Shown here: positions 25,801 through 37,350 of the stretch, in pieces
Layout: the number at the start of each line of letters is the position of its first letter
How positions within the stretch are numbered: the stretch's first letter is position 1
NCBI GenBank assembly: GCA_023101725.1
Contig: JALJCO010003968.1
Coordinates: forward strand, 1,550,001-1,614,000
Source of the DNA: Atherinomorus stipes
Taxonomy: Eukaryota; Chordata; Actinopteri; Atheriniformes; Atherinidae
Direction: 5' to 3'
Length of the DNA: 64,000 nucleotides
Translations under genes and position numbers: made by a program
Notes under the pieces: model-generated
What the model saw: only the letters and a program-made list of their open reading frames with translations
Databases searched by the model: none
Told to the model about the DNA's origin: nothing

Positions 25801-26600
25801 TTTCTTCAAAGAAGTACTGTAAAAAAAAAAGTTGTGCAAACTCAGCTATTTGCTCAGGGGGGTATGACCCAAAAAAGTTATCAAATGCTATTTATGCAAA
25901 TACTGCACCAAAGCTCTGTTGCACTCTGTGAACAGTGCACCTACAGTTGTAGATGCACTGCATTGGTTTGAGGTAAATATGAATGCTTATGAATGAAATT
26001 CCACTTTTGTTGGCTAAAAATGCATTTTCAGCAAAAACAAAAACCATACATTGATCCATAATTATATCATAATGCAGGACTTCTGAAATAACTACAGTAG
26101 GAGATATTTATTCATTAAGCCAGTTTAATTTGCACTTATCTGTGCATTTTGTGTTAATGCACAAGCTGTGTGAGGAAGATGTCTTATTGTTTGCCCGCCC
26201 AAAAAATGTAAGATAGCTTGCAAAGGCAGCAGGAAAGAGGGTATAATTCAAGTTTGATAATCATTAACAGAAGTGAGAAACAGGAATAGAGCAGAGATGT
26301 GTTTTGCTTTTCTAAGGAGAAAAAAAGGCTGGATTTTTTTTTTTTTTTTTTTTCAATGTAGGTAATTTTTCTACACATGCTGTCCATTGTCATCATAAAA
26401 CCTGCAGATAAAGTAGTAAGATGAGCAGAAGAGCAGGTAATAGGTGCCCCCCCTCCCCCCATCACATTTCAGGAGCAAATGACTGTATTTGCTGTGTGTC
26501 TTGGTTTCATTTCAGTTCTGCAGTCTTTCAGTTTGCTGATAAATCAGTTGAAGCACAACCCTGATATTAAACTTTTCTCTTCTTTGTCTTTTTCACAGCC
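21858..26600 (+). other. Probable intron 1 of the C10orf90-like gene
   Basis: AT-rich, with an AT microsatellite at 22827-22876 and a T-run near 26335-26354. No internal exon is supported. The sequence ends in an excellent acceptor, with a pyrimidine tract (26577-26598) followed by CACAG at 26600. Confidence 0.4.
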
Positions 26601-26945
26601 CTCATGTAAGGACATCACTGCTTCACTGCACAGGAATGTCCTGTCGGGGGAGTGTGAAGGGGCCAGAGGCGAAGGAAGATGTGTCTTTTAGAGCAATAAC
26701 TCAATCTGCCTACTCAGACTTCAGATAGAGGATCCAACTGAGGAGTTCCCAGAGTGTTTGGGACTGGAAGTGTCCCAGATTTGATAAGAAACAGTCAACA
26801 GACAGCATTTTCTTCCACCTCCATCACAGCTTGGATGGTCCACCTCACAGGAGTCTTTGTATCCATCCAGCTAAACACTGCCTTGTAAATATCACCTCCT
26901 CCAGATCTAGCAAGGATCTTTAGGAGAAGCTTATCAGTGCCCATA
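26601..26945 (+). promoter_or_regulatory. 5' untranslated part of the first coding exon, with upstream ATGs
   Basis: Starts after the strong acceptor at 26600. The reading frame of the downstream coding exon is closed by TAA at 26886, so this stretch is read as leader. It contains an ATG followed at once by TAA (26605) and a 30-codon upstream frame from ATG 26636. A weaker alternative acceptor (CCTCCTCCAG, ending 26904) would instead join the open frame from 26905 to an unseen upstream coding exon. Confidence 0.45.
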
Positions 26946-27696
26946 ATGAGAGTCTCCATCTCCCAGCCGGACGTGTGCAGACGGAATTCTACCTTCTTTA
27001 TGCCAAATGAGTTCAGACAAGCCCACTCACCAGCTGATGGACTGGCCGTGACAGATCCAGGAAAGAGGAAAGTACAACTTGTCCAATGCAGACTGAGCAA
27101 CACGGAGAAGGACAGAAAACAGGGAGTAACACATGGCTCAGTAATAAAACTCTTCTCCTCAAAGCCTCTCTACAGGTCATGTATCCATCATGAGGTTCCT
27201 TTGAAGTCCTTTAACACCATTATGTTTTTGGATAAGTCACTTTGTATTTCTCTAACAGAACTGGAAGAAAGAAGAACCGGCCAACCCACTTTGTATAAGT
27301 CTGCCCTGTCATGTCGCCTTGGTGTCTCATCCCGCCTCAGATTCAGTACCGATAATAAACAAGCCAAAACAAATGAGGGTTATGAGAAAGCCAGAGTGAA
27401 CTTGTTGGGCAGGACCAAACACAATTCCCAAGAGGATGGTTCAGGTCACCGCAGAAGGCCTCTATCAAAGCACGGGGACTGCAAGGCCAAACAAACAGCA
27501 CCCACTCATAGTATTACCAGTAAAGCTGATGACTCAGACACACAGTGCCACAGCACTTCTTCTGGATTACTGTCATTCAGAGGGCCAGTTGCCTCAAATG
27601 CAAAGGCTTGCAGGCGGAGGGAGAATACAGATGAGGCAGCCTGCTCTGCTCGGAGTAATTTCAGGCACAGGCAGCACACTTTCAATACTGGCTCAG
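26946..27696 (+). CDS. c10orf90: C10orf90 (FATS)-like protein, large N-terminal coding exon
   Basis: The open frame of about 250 codons begins with the first ATG after an in-frame stop (MRVSISQPDV..., A at -3) and ends at the donor GGCTCAG|GTATGA in phase 1. The phase fits the acceptor at 29714, and through it the frame runs into the ALMS-motif exons. The encoded stretch is serine-, lysine- and arginine-rich with no membrane segment or known fold. A central hydrophobic-polar block (KSFNTIMFLDKSLCISL, about residues 85-101) may be a conserved motif. C10orf90 is described in mammals as a p53/HDAC1-interacting protein (FATS) with a C-terminal ALMS motif. Assignment here rests on the linked C-terminal exons. 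The true start is the uncertain point: an upstream coding exon spliced at 26905 is possible. The opposite-strand frame at 26795-27103 is a shadow. Confidence 0.7.
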
Positions 27697-29714
27697 GTAT
27701 GAATTTCATCACTTTGATTCAGAAGTGAAAATCTCAAATACCTCTGCCAATTGATCTGTGTATTCATTTCACCGGCTTGCATATTCGGAAGCTATTGTTG
27801 ATAAGATCACACTCCAAGGTGTAACAGGAAACTAAACGTGGTGCCAAATTCTTAGAGTACGGAAAGTCACCCTTCCTTTCACCTTTTGATTTATACCTCA
27901 TGCATCGCTAAACCCATACACACTTATCCACTTCTTCCACTGTACCCTTACATTGTTTAAACGAAATCCCAAATGGCAAAGCACATGTTTACAGTTCAAA
28001 TGTAGATTTAAATACAGTGCAAACGCATTCATTTGGCCACCACTGATTAATTAAGCTTGCATACAAGATATAAAATAAGGAATGACAACTGAAAAACTGT
28101 AATAAGAGACTTAATCTTTACTTTCAAAGCGTTTTCTCCCATCTCTTTGTCAAATTTGAGGATGATTAGATCAAAATAAAGGCAACAGGCTAACATGCCA
28201 GTTTAAATTTGAATGTTTTAAAAAGTGTGCAAATTTGGAGAAAAAAAAGGCGAAACAAAAAAACACTCATTTGTACTGTATTATGTGTAATATGTTAACA
28301 TTTAATGTAGTATTAGATTTTCAATGAAGCACTGTGAAATGCTGGGAAAATCATCTGGAGAAAATTAGCTGAAGAAGCAAACACCTGGACAATATTTCTA
28401 CAAAAGAGTTTTGGACTCATTAAAAACAAGATTGTTAAGGAAATGCATACTTTCTCCCAAACACAGCTTACAACTACGCTTTTTCAGTAAAACCTGAGAA
28501 GACTTCATACAATGAGAGATTAAGATGGAATGAAATAAACTTTAATCATCATCTAAACCTGAACATCAGAAACAGAGTTGGACCAGGCATCAGTACATCA
28601 TCAGTGTGTGCAGTTCTGAACAGCAACACAGGAACATTAGCAAAACCACTTAGATAGTTATTATCATTTGCATTGGGAAACTTTTCACTGTAAAACTTAT
28701 GTATGTAAACATTTGAATGGGATGTGACAGCAGGTAAAATATCATTTGTGTCATACGTAGTTGTGCTCAAATGCTTACATACAGTCCCATTACAGAAGGA
28801 GTAAACTAGTAGCTGACAATAATCACTTTCATGTCATTTTAGTAGAGAAGTTTCTTTCTTGTTGTGATCATGGTACAGTTTTATACAATTGTTATTTAAC
28901 AGAACAACAAAATAGCTGCAGCAAATATTTTGGCTATGTTTACGGTGCTTTATACTGTATACTGTAAAGTGAAAATACCTTCATTTTGGAGTTTGAGGTT
29001 CTAGCCTAAAAGGCACTTTTTTTTTTCTTTTTTCTATGCTTTGCGGTCTTATAAAAACAACAGTAACACAACGCTTTTTAAATTATTTAACTGTCTGGAC
29101 TCAAGGCATTTGTTTACTGCCCCATCTCACTTTTATTTCTTTCATGCTTTTGTTGTTTTTGCCAGATGCATAATTCTGTTACTCAAAGGGCAAAACACAT
29201 CTTCCAGCAATAGCTTGACTGGTGACATTACAATGCAGTGATGCACGACCACATATATGCCACATGATCATGGCAGGGCATTCAGTAAAGATATGTATTC
29301 TACAAAAGGTAGAGGAGTGAGGTTACGAGAGCAGAATGGATGCACCGCCATCTTTTACATTATTCATTGGCCACACTCATGTTCCCTCTGGGTTTTTTTT
29401 TAAAACTCTGTATAAGTTGTGGGGTAGTGTGTGTTTTTGCATGTATTTTTATGTGTGTATGGCAGTGTGTTAGGTTCAGTTTGAGGTCTGTTCATTTACT
29501 TGCTTCTCAAGCTAATAAAAGTGCAGAATGTACTCAAAAATACTGAAAGCAGCCATTATAACTCAGTGTAAGATGGTGAGAAATTGTGAGGAACTATTTT
29601 TGAATAGGTCTGCATGTAATTATCTGTGAAAGTTTCATGCTAGAAATCACCTTCCCCTTTGCAGTTTAGTTTAGTTTGAATGATGCAACTTCAGTTCTTT
29701 CTTTCTCTTTCAAG
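27697..29714 (+). other. Intron of the C10orf90-like gene
   Basis: Donor GTATGA at 27697 and acceptor TTCTTTCTCTTTCAAG ending at 29714. AT-rich, with no additional exon seen. Confidence 0.65.
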
Positions 29715-29887
29715 GAGAGCCAAGAACATGGAGTAAGCAGGCAGGAAGTAACAAGGCAGATGAAGAACAAGAAGACAGCAGATCCACAGCACCTCAAACA
29801 GTTGCCACTCTTGATAAGACTTGTCATTATCATTCCCGACTGAAGAAGGATTCTGTGGGAGGCAGTCCCAAGACTCTCAGCCTCAAA
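29715..29887 (+). CDS. c10orf90: C10orf90-like protein, linker exon
   Basis: This 173-base exon lies between a very good pyrimidine-tract acceptor and the donor CTCAAA|GTATGT. Joined in phase 1 to the previous exon, it is fully open for 58 codons (begins GEPRTWSKQAGSNK, ends SPKTLSLK) and exits in phase 0, exactly as the next exon needs. The peptide is hydrophilic and low in complexity, typical of a disordered linker before the ALMS motif. No known domain is visible. Confidence 0.8.
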
Positions 29888-30175
29888 GTATGTGTCACAA
29901 TTTTCCACCTTTCCCTAAAGAATCGTCTTAAATTTCAAATATAACCTAGAAAGCGTTGTAGGACCATCAGCACGCTGATCAGCAGAAACACATTAAAGGT
30001 GAAACGTGTCACAAAATCAAATGTCAATGACAGGAAAGTAAATATACAGTATCATTAAAAACTATATTTTTTTTTCTTATTTTTGTATCTAATCACTTCT
30101 CTAAAATCATTATCATGTTTTCATTCTCTTAGAATGAGACATGTCCTCTTGCTGTCCCTACACAAACATGCCAGC

Positions 30176-30898
30176 TAGGGATGTATGATATGATCGGCCC
30201 CCTATCTGTATCGGCCTATATCAGCCTTAAAACTGAGTATTGGACATCGGCCACCCCACCGATATTTAACCGATCAGCCCGTTGTTTCTAAAGTCTAAAA
30301 AGAAAAGTCTTCTTCTTTAAAGACTTCTTTTTTACAGACTTTAAAACTTTGAAAGACAAGGGGTGGGAAAAAATATTGATACACTGAAATATCCTGATAT
30401 TTTCATATGCTGATATCATATTGACATTTAAAAACACAGTTTACTAACTAAATCTTGCGATATTTCATCGTTCCGTTACGAAATCTCTCGAGAATTCACA
30501 AAAATTTTGCGATATTTTCATGTACTGATATCTTATTGACATTTAAAAACACAGTATCGATCAATTTTACTAAAGAAATCTTGCTATATTTCATCGTTCT
30601 GTTACAAAATCTCGTGAGAATTCATGAAATATCATGAGATTTTTTAACAGAACGATAAAATAAAATAGATCGATACCGCGTATCGATTTGATATCGGCAT
30701 ATGAAAATATTGCAATATTTCAGTGTATCGATATTTTTCCCACCCTATTTTTCAGTGTTGGAAACGGATAACAAAACTGCTATTTGAAACGACTGCTTAT
30801 TTTTTTCAGCTTTAATATCGGTATTGGTATCAGCCACATGATTTTTAAAATATCTGCATGTTGGATATCGGCCAAAATTCCAATATTGTGCATCCCTA
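30176..30898. mobile_element. hAT-type non-autonomous element, 723 bp
   Basis: Begins TAGGGATGTATGATATG and ends in ...GTGCATCCCTA, with perfect 8-bp direct repeats ATGCCAGC at 30168-30175 and 30899-30906. The interior is rich in ATCGGCC/GGCCGAT words shared with the 63511 copy. It carries a nested palindromic block at about 30358-30747, which accounts for most of the length difference. No transposase is encoded. Confidence 0.9.
30358..30747. mobile_element. Nested palindromic element inside the hAT copy
   Basis: The left arm begins GGGTGGGAAAAAATATTGAT and the reverse complement of the right arm begins GGGTGGGAAAAATATCGATA, both continuing into ACACTGAAATAT. Related sequence recurs at about 55385-55500, which suggests an independently mobile palindromic repeat. 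Target duplication is not clear. Confidence 0.55.
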
Positions 30899-32134
30899 AT
30901 GCCAGCTGCTATACGTGTGCCACCATTTTTCTATGGTGTCTATGAGTGGGCAAACGACTTGTGGGTTGACGTGGGAATCCTCTGAGCTTTAAAGCACATT
31001 TTGGCCTCGCCCCTTGGTTATGATTAATTTGAATACTGTTTTTAATTGGCTGGACTCAATGATCTACTAAAAGTTAAAATTTAACTGTGTGAAAAATACC
31101 TTTGCTACTTTTAAAAGTGTGAGGTGACGTGAAAAATGTGCACAAAATTTCTGCACATTTTCCATCTTTAACTTTAATTTACTTGATCATAATCTGCCTA
31201 CATGACATACAAAAGAGATAAAACACACGTTCATCTGTTATACAGTGTTATCTTTAGTACCATGTGTTCAGCTAGCACCACAGTCAGGCAGGTTCAGTGT
31301 AACAGAGATAAAATGGTCTGTAAGATAGTTTTTGTCTATACTGGACTGGCCAGCCAGCAGTCCAGCCCTGTCATAAAATCAATCCTATTTTGTAAATCAT
31401 GACAAACAACATTAAAAATCAAAACCTGGGACTATACACTGAATGTCATATGTTTTAAATGAAATATTAGTTTTTGAGATTGATCTTTGCTCATTACATT
31501 GCCTTCATTTTACAAAACACTTCAACTTTTTGGGAGAATTGTTGCTTTCCAGTAATGATTTGTTCTCATTTTGAATTGAAACTAAAAACATAATCTTAAG
31601 AAAAATAGAGAACTTCATCAATCTGCATTGAATCTAATAACATCAAATGGCTCTGATTAAAAATGCACCACTTTTGAAAAATATCAAACTCAAAACATCT
31701 ACATAAGTAATGAATTGTCCTGGTGAAATACCTACCTCTAACAATCACACAATTTCCCCATTTCCCTTTCTTTGTCAAATGTATCTGTCTACCAAATTAG
31801 TTTAGCAAATATTCTTAGTGTTGAATGGGTTAACAACCCAGGGAGGTTTTTGAGTTCTTCTAAAGGGTTTGGTTTCTCTTAGAGTAAAGCTCTCCTACCT
31901 TTATCCCTACTAAAGCTGAGCATAGTATTTCCATGTTGCCCACATCTCATCACTATTAGAAGGCTGTGAAGTGGATTCTCCAAGGTTAAGGAATAGATTA
32001 AGGATATTTTTGGTAAAGATTCTAACCCTATGAAGATTTTTTCCTCTTTCCACAGGATTACTGTCTGCAAGTTGTACTCTGTTCTTCCCACAAACAAGTA
32101 GGTTATTGTATATATATCCTCATTTCTGCCCCAG

Positions 32135-32315
32135 GAGGCTTTAGAGCTCTTCAGACCAGACTTCATCAGCCGATCTCAGGGTCGGGTGAGGAGGTTGGAG
32201 CAGAGAGCTAGGAGAAGAAAAGCGCTGCAGGACTCAAATCCAGACCTGGTGCAGGGCCTTAGGGAAGACCGAGGCAAGCAAAAGAGGAACTGCACCACAC
32301 CAGATCCACTGAGTG
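32135..32315 (+). CDS. c10orf90: C10orf90-like protein, ALMS-motif exon 1
   Basis: This 181-base exon opens in phase 0 with EALELFRPDFISRSQGRV and RRLEQRARRRKAL. That block (EAL-E-x-RPDFISRSQ-R-x-RLE) is the signature of the ALMS motif found at the C termini of ALMS1, C10orf90 and the CEP295 relatives, which are linked to centrosomes and basal bodies. It continues through a basic stretch to TTPDPLSG and exits in phase 1 at a consensus donor (AGTG|GTAAGT). The acceptor is CTGCCCCAG. A basic coiled region around residues 12-35 of the exon fits a microtubule- or centrosome-binding role, but that is known of the family, not shown here. Confidence 0.9.
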
Positions 32316-33740
32316 GTAAGTACAGCTGAATGACTCCAAACAGCAGAAGGAAGCCATTAAGATGAGCACAGTCTTGTCCCTGTTATCACAGAACAACAAT
32401 TTTTTTTCTTCTTTTTTTTGGGGGGGGGGGGGGGGGGGGTTGTACTTTCTACAACAGCTGTGGGTTATATGACAAAAGATCCGGGGACTTGTGTGGCATC
32501 AGCCCTGGTGACAAGAGAAAGCAGTTTCGCTATCTAGAACAATCGGAGCAGATGGTCTCTCATCCTCCACATTCATCTTTAACCATGGTTCCCCATCTCT
32601 TGTTACATCACTTCTGCAGATACAGATACATTAATCAAATCTGGACTGCTGGGACAAAAGCTCCTTCACTGGGTGTTGTTTTCTGGAGATAAGCAGACGC
32701 TGTAGCTGTCACACATAGAGTGGAAAATGAGGAAATAAGGAACCTTTGGTCATTGAATCATTTTGACATTTAGAGAAACTATTGGCTGCTTCACAAATAA
32801 TTCCTGTTAAGTTCAACAACCTCAGCAGGTCTGGATGATTGAAAAAAGGGAAATTTTCTATGTAATTCTCTTCACAGTATGCTCAGTTTAATCAACTTTG
32901 CCCTCTGCTGGCCATGGTACGGTACTGCAGATTCTTTGGAGCATTTTTCTGTCTATGCAGATTGCACAAACGTTCAGATAAAAAACAAAAAAAACAAAAA
33001 CATATATATATCCTCAAAAAATTTTGATCATGTCCACACAAGCAAAAAATATAAAAAGTATTCACACACAGTGCCAGTAAAGAAATTGGAAACAAAAACA
33101 TGCCTAAAACGTAATATGACAAAACACACTGTAATGGGAACTGAAGCATGCTGGTTCAAATAACACACTTCATTATAAAACATCTTAAATTTAGGAGAAA
33201 GTATTCCAGTAGGGTAAAGAAAGCCCTAAGTATTTAGAGGCTATGGTTTTGTCACAACTCTGTGATATCATTTATGTAATTGAAGTGGCGCTATGTATAC
33301 TCAAAGAAAACAGTTTTCAGCTGTTGAAAGTGATTGATTTCCCACTCTGTGCCTTAGGAAAATATGGGACTTTGAACCTTGCATGACCTTGCAGGACACC
33401 TGATTACTTGATCTCTTTGTAAAACATTAAGTATGGAGGAGCTCTAGTTTGGTGTTAATAAGATGCTGAGGGAGTAACAGTGTCCCCTGACTCAAGTCTC
33501 TGCCCTATAATGAAGAAAAAGTCTCCTTGTCTGTGTTTATATCAGCTTAGTCTGAGACTTGATACAGACATGTTGTGTGTATTAACACAGAACGGGTTAA
33601 CTGGATGAAAAAAAGAGATCAGCCCTCTGTGTTAATCTATTATGCAAGATGTATTTACATATTCATTCTTATTTGTTATTCCTATGTGCCTCTGTGGCTG
33701 TGTTTGTGTGTGCGTGTGTGTGTGCGTGTGTGTGTCCTAG
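32316..33740 (+). other. Intron with poly-G tract and TG microsatellite
   Basis: Donor GTAAGT and acceptor TGTGTGTCCTAG. A run of 20 G lies at 32420-32439 after a T-run, and a TG/CG microsatellite at 33700-33736 abuts the acceptor and may serve as its pyrimidine-poor upstream region. Confidence 0.75.
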
Positions 33741-33804
33741 ATAACCTTTTCAAGCCAAGAGAGAGGTCTATTTCAGGCAAAGAGATGCAGCTGAGGTCCA
33801 GACG
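33741..33804 (+). CDS. c10orf90: C10orf90-like protein, ALMS-motif exon 2
   Basis: This 64-base exon, joined in phase 1, reads DNLFKPRERSISGKEMQLRSR and exits in phase 2 at ACG|GTGAGT. The NLFKPRER...GKEM...RS-(R/K)R block is the middle of the ALMS motif and, to my knowledge, fits C10orf90 better than ALMS1. Confidence 0.9.
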
Positions 33805-34313
33805 GTGAGTTCTCTAAACCAAACCTCCTGTCACAGGATGTCACTCTGTCTGTTTTTCTTTTCTTTTCTTTTTTTTCATCACATTTTTAACAGATTCATA
33901 TTCACACATCCACATGTACGGGCACAATAGATGTTTAATGCCCAAATGTTTTGGCAAGACACATAAGGTACTCCCTGTGTATCTTATCTGTTGCTTCTTT
34001 TTTTTTTTTTTTTTTCTTATCTGGAAAGACACACCTGATCAGATGGCAGCTGGCCCCCATTGTAAATGTTTTAAAAAGCAGCAGTATCTGACGTTAAGGA
34101 TCTCTTAATAAATTGGTTGTAGTTGGCCAAGTGAAAAAAGGAGTATGTGTGTGGCCTGTTTATCAGTGGATCCAGGTTTTTTCCAGGCTGTGGTCTCCCA
34201 TGATAAACCTGGTTTTCCTGTTGATTTGCCTGTTGGCATGACTCTGCCGCCCTCAGGCTTGTGATGCCATATTCCCCAGCACTGTGAGAGCTTTCCCCTT
34301 TTTGTGGCTTTAG
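33805..34313 (+). other. Intron
   Basis: Donor GTGAGT and acceptor TGGCTTTAG at 34313. It contains a T-run near 33997-34016 and no exon-like frame. Confidence 0.8.
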
Positions 34314-34413
34314 GATTTACAACAAACTGCCAGAGGTCACAAAGAAGAAAGAGGAGGAGAAGAAGAGGGCTGTGTCACAGAACAACAGATTACGAGCAGA
34401 AGTCTTCAAAAAG
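34314..34413 (+). CDS. c10orf90: C10orf90-like protein, ALMS-motif exon 3
   Basis: This 100-base exon completes an Arg codon across the junction and then reads IYNKLPEVTKKKEEEKKRAV and SQNNRLRAEVFKK, ending in phase 0 at AAG|GTAGAG. The IYN-LPEV-KKK-EE-KKR...NRLRAE-FKK pattern is the conserved basic helix near the end of the ALMS motif. A highly charged coiled coil is predicted by eye over the whole exon. Confidence 0.9.
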
Positions 34414-35709
34414 GTAGAGTTGGAAGGAATGTGGTTAAAAAATGAAAAGATTGGCGCATAAACGGGGAATAAAGATTTAAACTGACAGAAAATCAAAACA
34501 AAACAGAAGCCAGCATCTCATGCAGTTTATTGTCACACCAATGTACTTCCCATATGGATAATGAACAGTGGTTAACTTTAAAGTTTAACGTGAATAGAAA
34601 TTGATAGCATAAGGATGACATAATCATCTTGTAACTGATTTGTTATTTATGGACACAAAATGTTCTGTCAAAAGACAGGATTAGAGATGATCCACTTATG
34701 TAAATGTCTCTTTATTTTCTTTCTCCATCTCAAATCATTAATTTGCAACAGAAGTCAAACTGGCAGTAAAAGAGGACTTTATTTTTTTATTTTATTTTTT
34801 TTAAAGGGATTAGTATACTTTATCAGCTATTTATTCAGGGAAATAGTCTGCTACAAGCAAAAGCATATGAAGGTCTAGCTTCAGTCTCTGCTGTGAGGCC
34901 TTCGAGCAGCAGTAACAGCAGTTAGCAGCAGCAGTAACTATCGATTAGTCCTGCACATCAGCTGGACTGATCAATGGACATTTCTCTGTACAAAGCTTCA
35001 ACTCAGGAATGCTTCAAGGATTTTTCTGATGCACTGATTGTTTCATGTCCTCCCTAAACATTTGTTATGCATTAGCATCAGGACTTTGATTTTTTAATCT
35101 CAAAAGATTACTTTTATTTATCGTATCTCATATAAACAGAAGTTACATATTAGTTTTATCCATCCGCGGTTATCTGTTGTTTCAACAGCTGTTAAAGTGA
35201 TCAAACTGCAAACAGATCATGACAATGTTCTGTTTTCTCCTTGCAGCCCTTATATGCACCAGTCTTATGCAAACACTCTTCTGTAATTTGTTCATTCCAG
35301 GATAAATTTACATAAGCACGCATTTTGGATGTTTGCAGGTCTGAACAGAACATGGAGCCACACCTGACTGTCATCACAGTGATTTAAAGCAACGCTCTAA
35401 AAACTAAATACCTTACAGTTTCACATACTTTTAGAACTCATGCATTTCTAGTTTGGGATTGTTTGTCTCAATAAGTTAATTTCTGTTTGGAGATTTATTA
35501 CCTTTAGGCTTCTTTAGATATTTTAGATATGCTCCTCCGTTTGTCTGTTTCCTTCAGGGGCCACCACAGCATATCATCTGTCTATATCTTCATCTCTAAG
35601 ACGCTGAACTGATTTGCATATCTATTTGGCGCACACTGAAAAAATAAATCATTGAACCAACTTTAAAACTTTTTCTTCAATTGGTCACATTTAATAAAAT
35701 TAATTTGAG

Positions 35710-36039
35710 TTAAAGCAACCTTTACCGATCTTGCATTTCAGAAAGCACAGCAAGAATATTTGAAAAAAAAAAGGCCCCCCCCCCCTCCAAAGACACCCCC
35801 TTAATTCCCCCCCCCCCCAAAATGGAAAAAAAAGGGTGAGAGGGGGGGGCTTTCGGGGAAATCATAAAGGAGTACCCCAAATAAAGGGGGGGGGGGGAGT
35901 TTATATTAAAATTTAAAAATTGGAAATAATTTTTATTTATAATAAGGGGGGATTTGTATTGTAGATTAGAATTCCCTTATCCAAATCATAGTAATTTGCC
36001 AGAAAAAAAAAAAAAGGAGAAACATCGGTAATGTGTTAA
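35710..36039. mobile_element. TTAA MITE copy with homopolymer-degraded interior
   Basis: The left end TTAAAGCAACCTTTACCGAT and the following ~40 bases match the clean copy at 49094-49433 almost exactly. The right end keeps CATCGGTAA...TTAA. Length (330 against 340) agrees, but the interior from about 35760 is rewritten into runs of A, C and G that track the clean copy loosely. This looks more like poor base calling than natural decay. Confidence 0.65.
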
Positions 36040-36459
36040 CTAAACATTTAATTGAATGAATTTGTTATTTTTATTTCTGTCTAACTTATTTTTCTTTAAT
36101 GGATGAAAATTGAAAATTTCTGTAAGGGGCAACTTAATAGACTAAATTAAATGTTCCAATAACTTGATGCTGTGATTTTAAACAATTCGCTTTGGTGCAT
36201 TATCGTTTTGCTCTTAATGTACAATTACTCAGTTATAGATATGTGACGTTCATGAACAAATTAGTTCTTTTGAATGGCTCTTTTAAATGAACAATGAGAA
36301 TCGGATCTCAGTTGTGAGCTGTTTTTTAAAGGTGTTTTAACCTAGTGTTTTACATACACAATCCTTCTTAAATTATCTTCAAATGAATTTTTAATTATAG
36401 TGGGTGGAGGAAAATTAAAGAGATCATTTTAACCTCTTTTTAACCCCAAATTTTTTTGG

Positions 36460-37350
36460 TAGAGGAAAAAGGAGAGAGAGAGAGTGTTGAGTGTGTAGCG
36501 AGAGGGAGAAAAAAAAAAAAAAAAATAATAGGGGAGGAGAGGGGGAGGAGGAGATGAAGTAAAGAAGAGAAAAAAAGAAAAAAAATAGGGGAGGGGAAGA
36601 AAAGAGGAGAGGGGGAGGGAAGGAAAAAAAGGAGAAGAGGAGGGGGGGAGGAGAAAAAAAAAAAAGAACAAGTGTATGTATATGAGAGTAGTGTCGTCAT
36701 CATCGATACTAACTTATAACAAAAACAAAAAAAAATAAAAGCAACAACAATAGACTACACATCTACTGATAATAAAAAATATTACTCCCTAGTCTGCCCC
36801 TCGCCCGCCACACAGAGGCGAAAAGGGAAGTGTAAGGGGAGAGGGGGGAAGAGGGGAAAAAAAATAGATTTAAAAATAATCTATCAAAATCATATCAAAG
36901 ATAAAGAGAGAGGAAAAAAGTAGAAAGAGAGTGGAAGAGGGGGGAGGGTCCTGGGGAAAAGCGGAGAGGAGCAGGAAAACATCAAAGGAAAAACTCGGAG
37001 AGAAAGTTATACGGGAAAGAGAAAATAAAGAGTGAATTTAGTGAATGAGGAGGGAATAGGTGGAGAAAAGGGGGGCAAAAAAAAAGGGAATCGCAAATTG
37101 GGCTTGCGGAGGAGGAAAGGAAAAGGGACGCAGAACGAGAGGAAGGGAAAGGGAGGCGGGTGGAGGAGGAGAAAAAAAACAGAAGCAGAGCTGGAGCGCA
37201 AACCATCTAAAAAAACTGAGAAATGAATCAGCGGAGGAAGGGTAATAGTGGGGGAGAAGGAGAAGGGCGGCGGGGAGGGGGAGGAGGCAAGGAGAGGGAG
37301 AAGGGAAGATGGGGGTGGGAGGTCGGGGGAATGGGGGAGAGGAGAGGAAA
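36460..37350. repeat. Purine-rich low-complexity tract
   Basis: About 900 bases of nearly pure A/G on the + strand (AGGGGAGG and GGAGAAAAAA patterns, AG microsatellite at 36472-36485), broken near 36670-36830. No gene. It may be a real polypurine tract or a sequence of poor quality. Confidence 0.75.

Larger units (their letters stand above)
29888..32134 (+). other. Intron carrying a hAT element
   Basis: Donor GTATGT, acceptor CATTTCTGCCCCAG. It contains the hAT element at 30176-30898 and otherwise AT-rich sequence with no supported exon. Confidence 0.7.

Noticed and set aside
26795..27103. Minus-strand frame of 102 codons
   Set aside because: It overlaps the + strand exon, which has a much longer frame, a donor and phase agreement with the ALMS exons.
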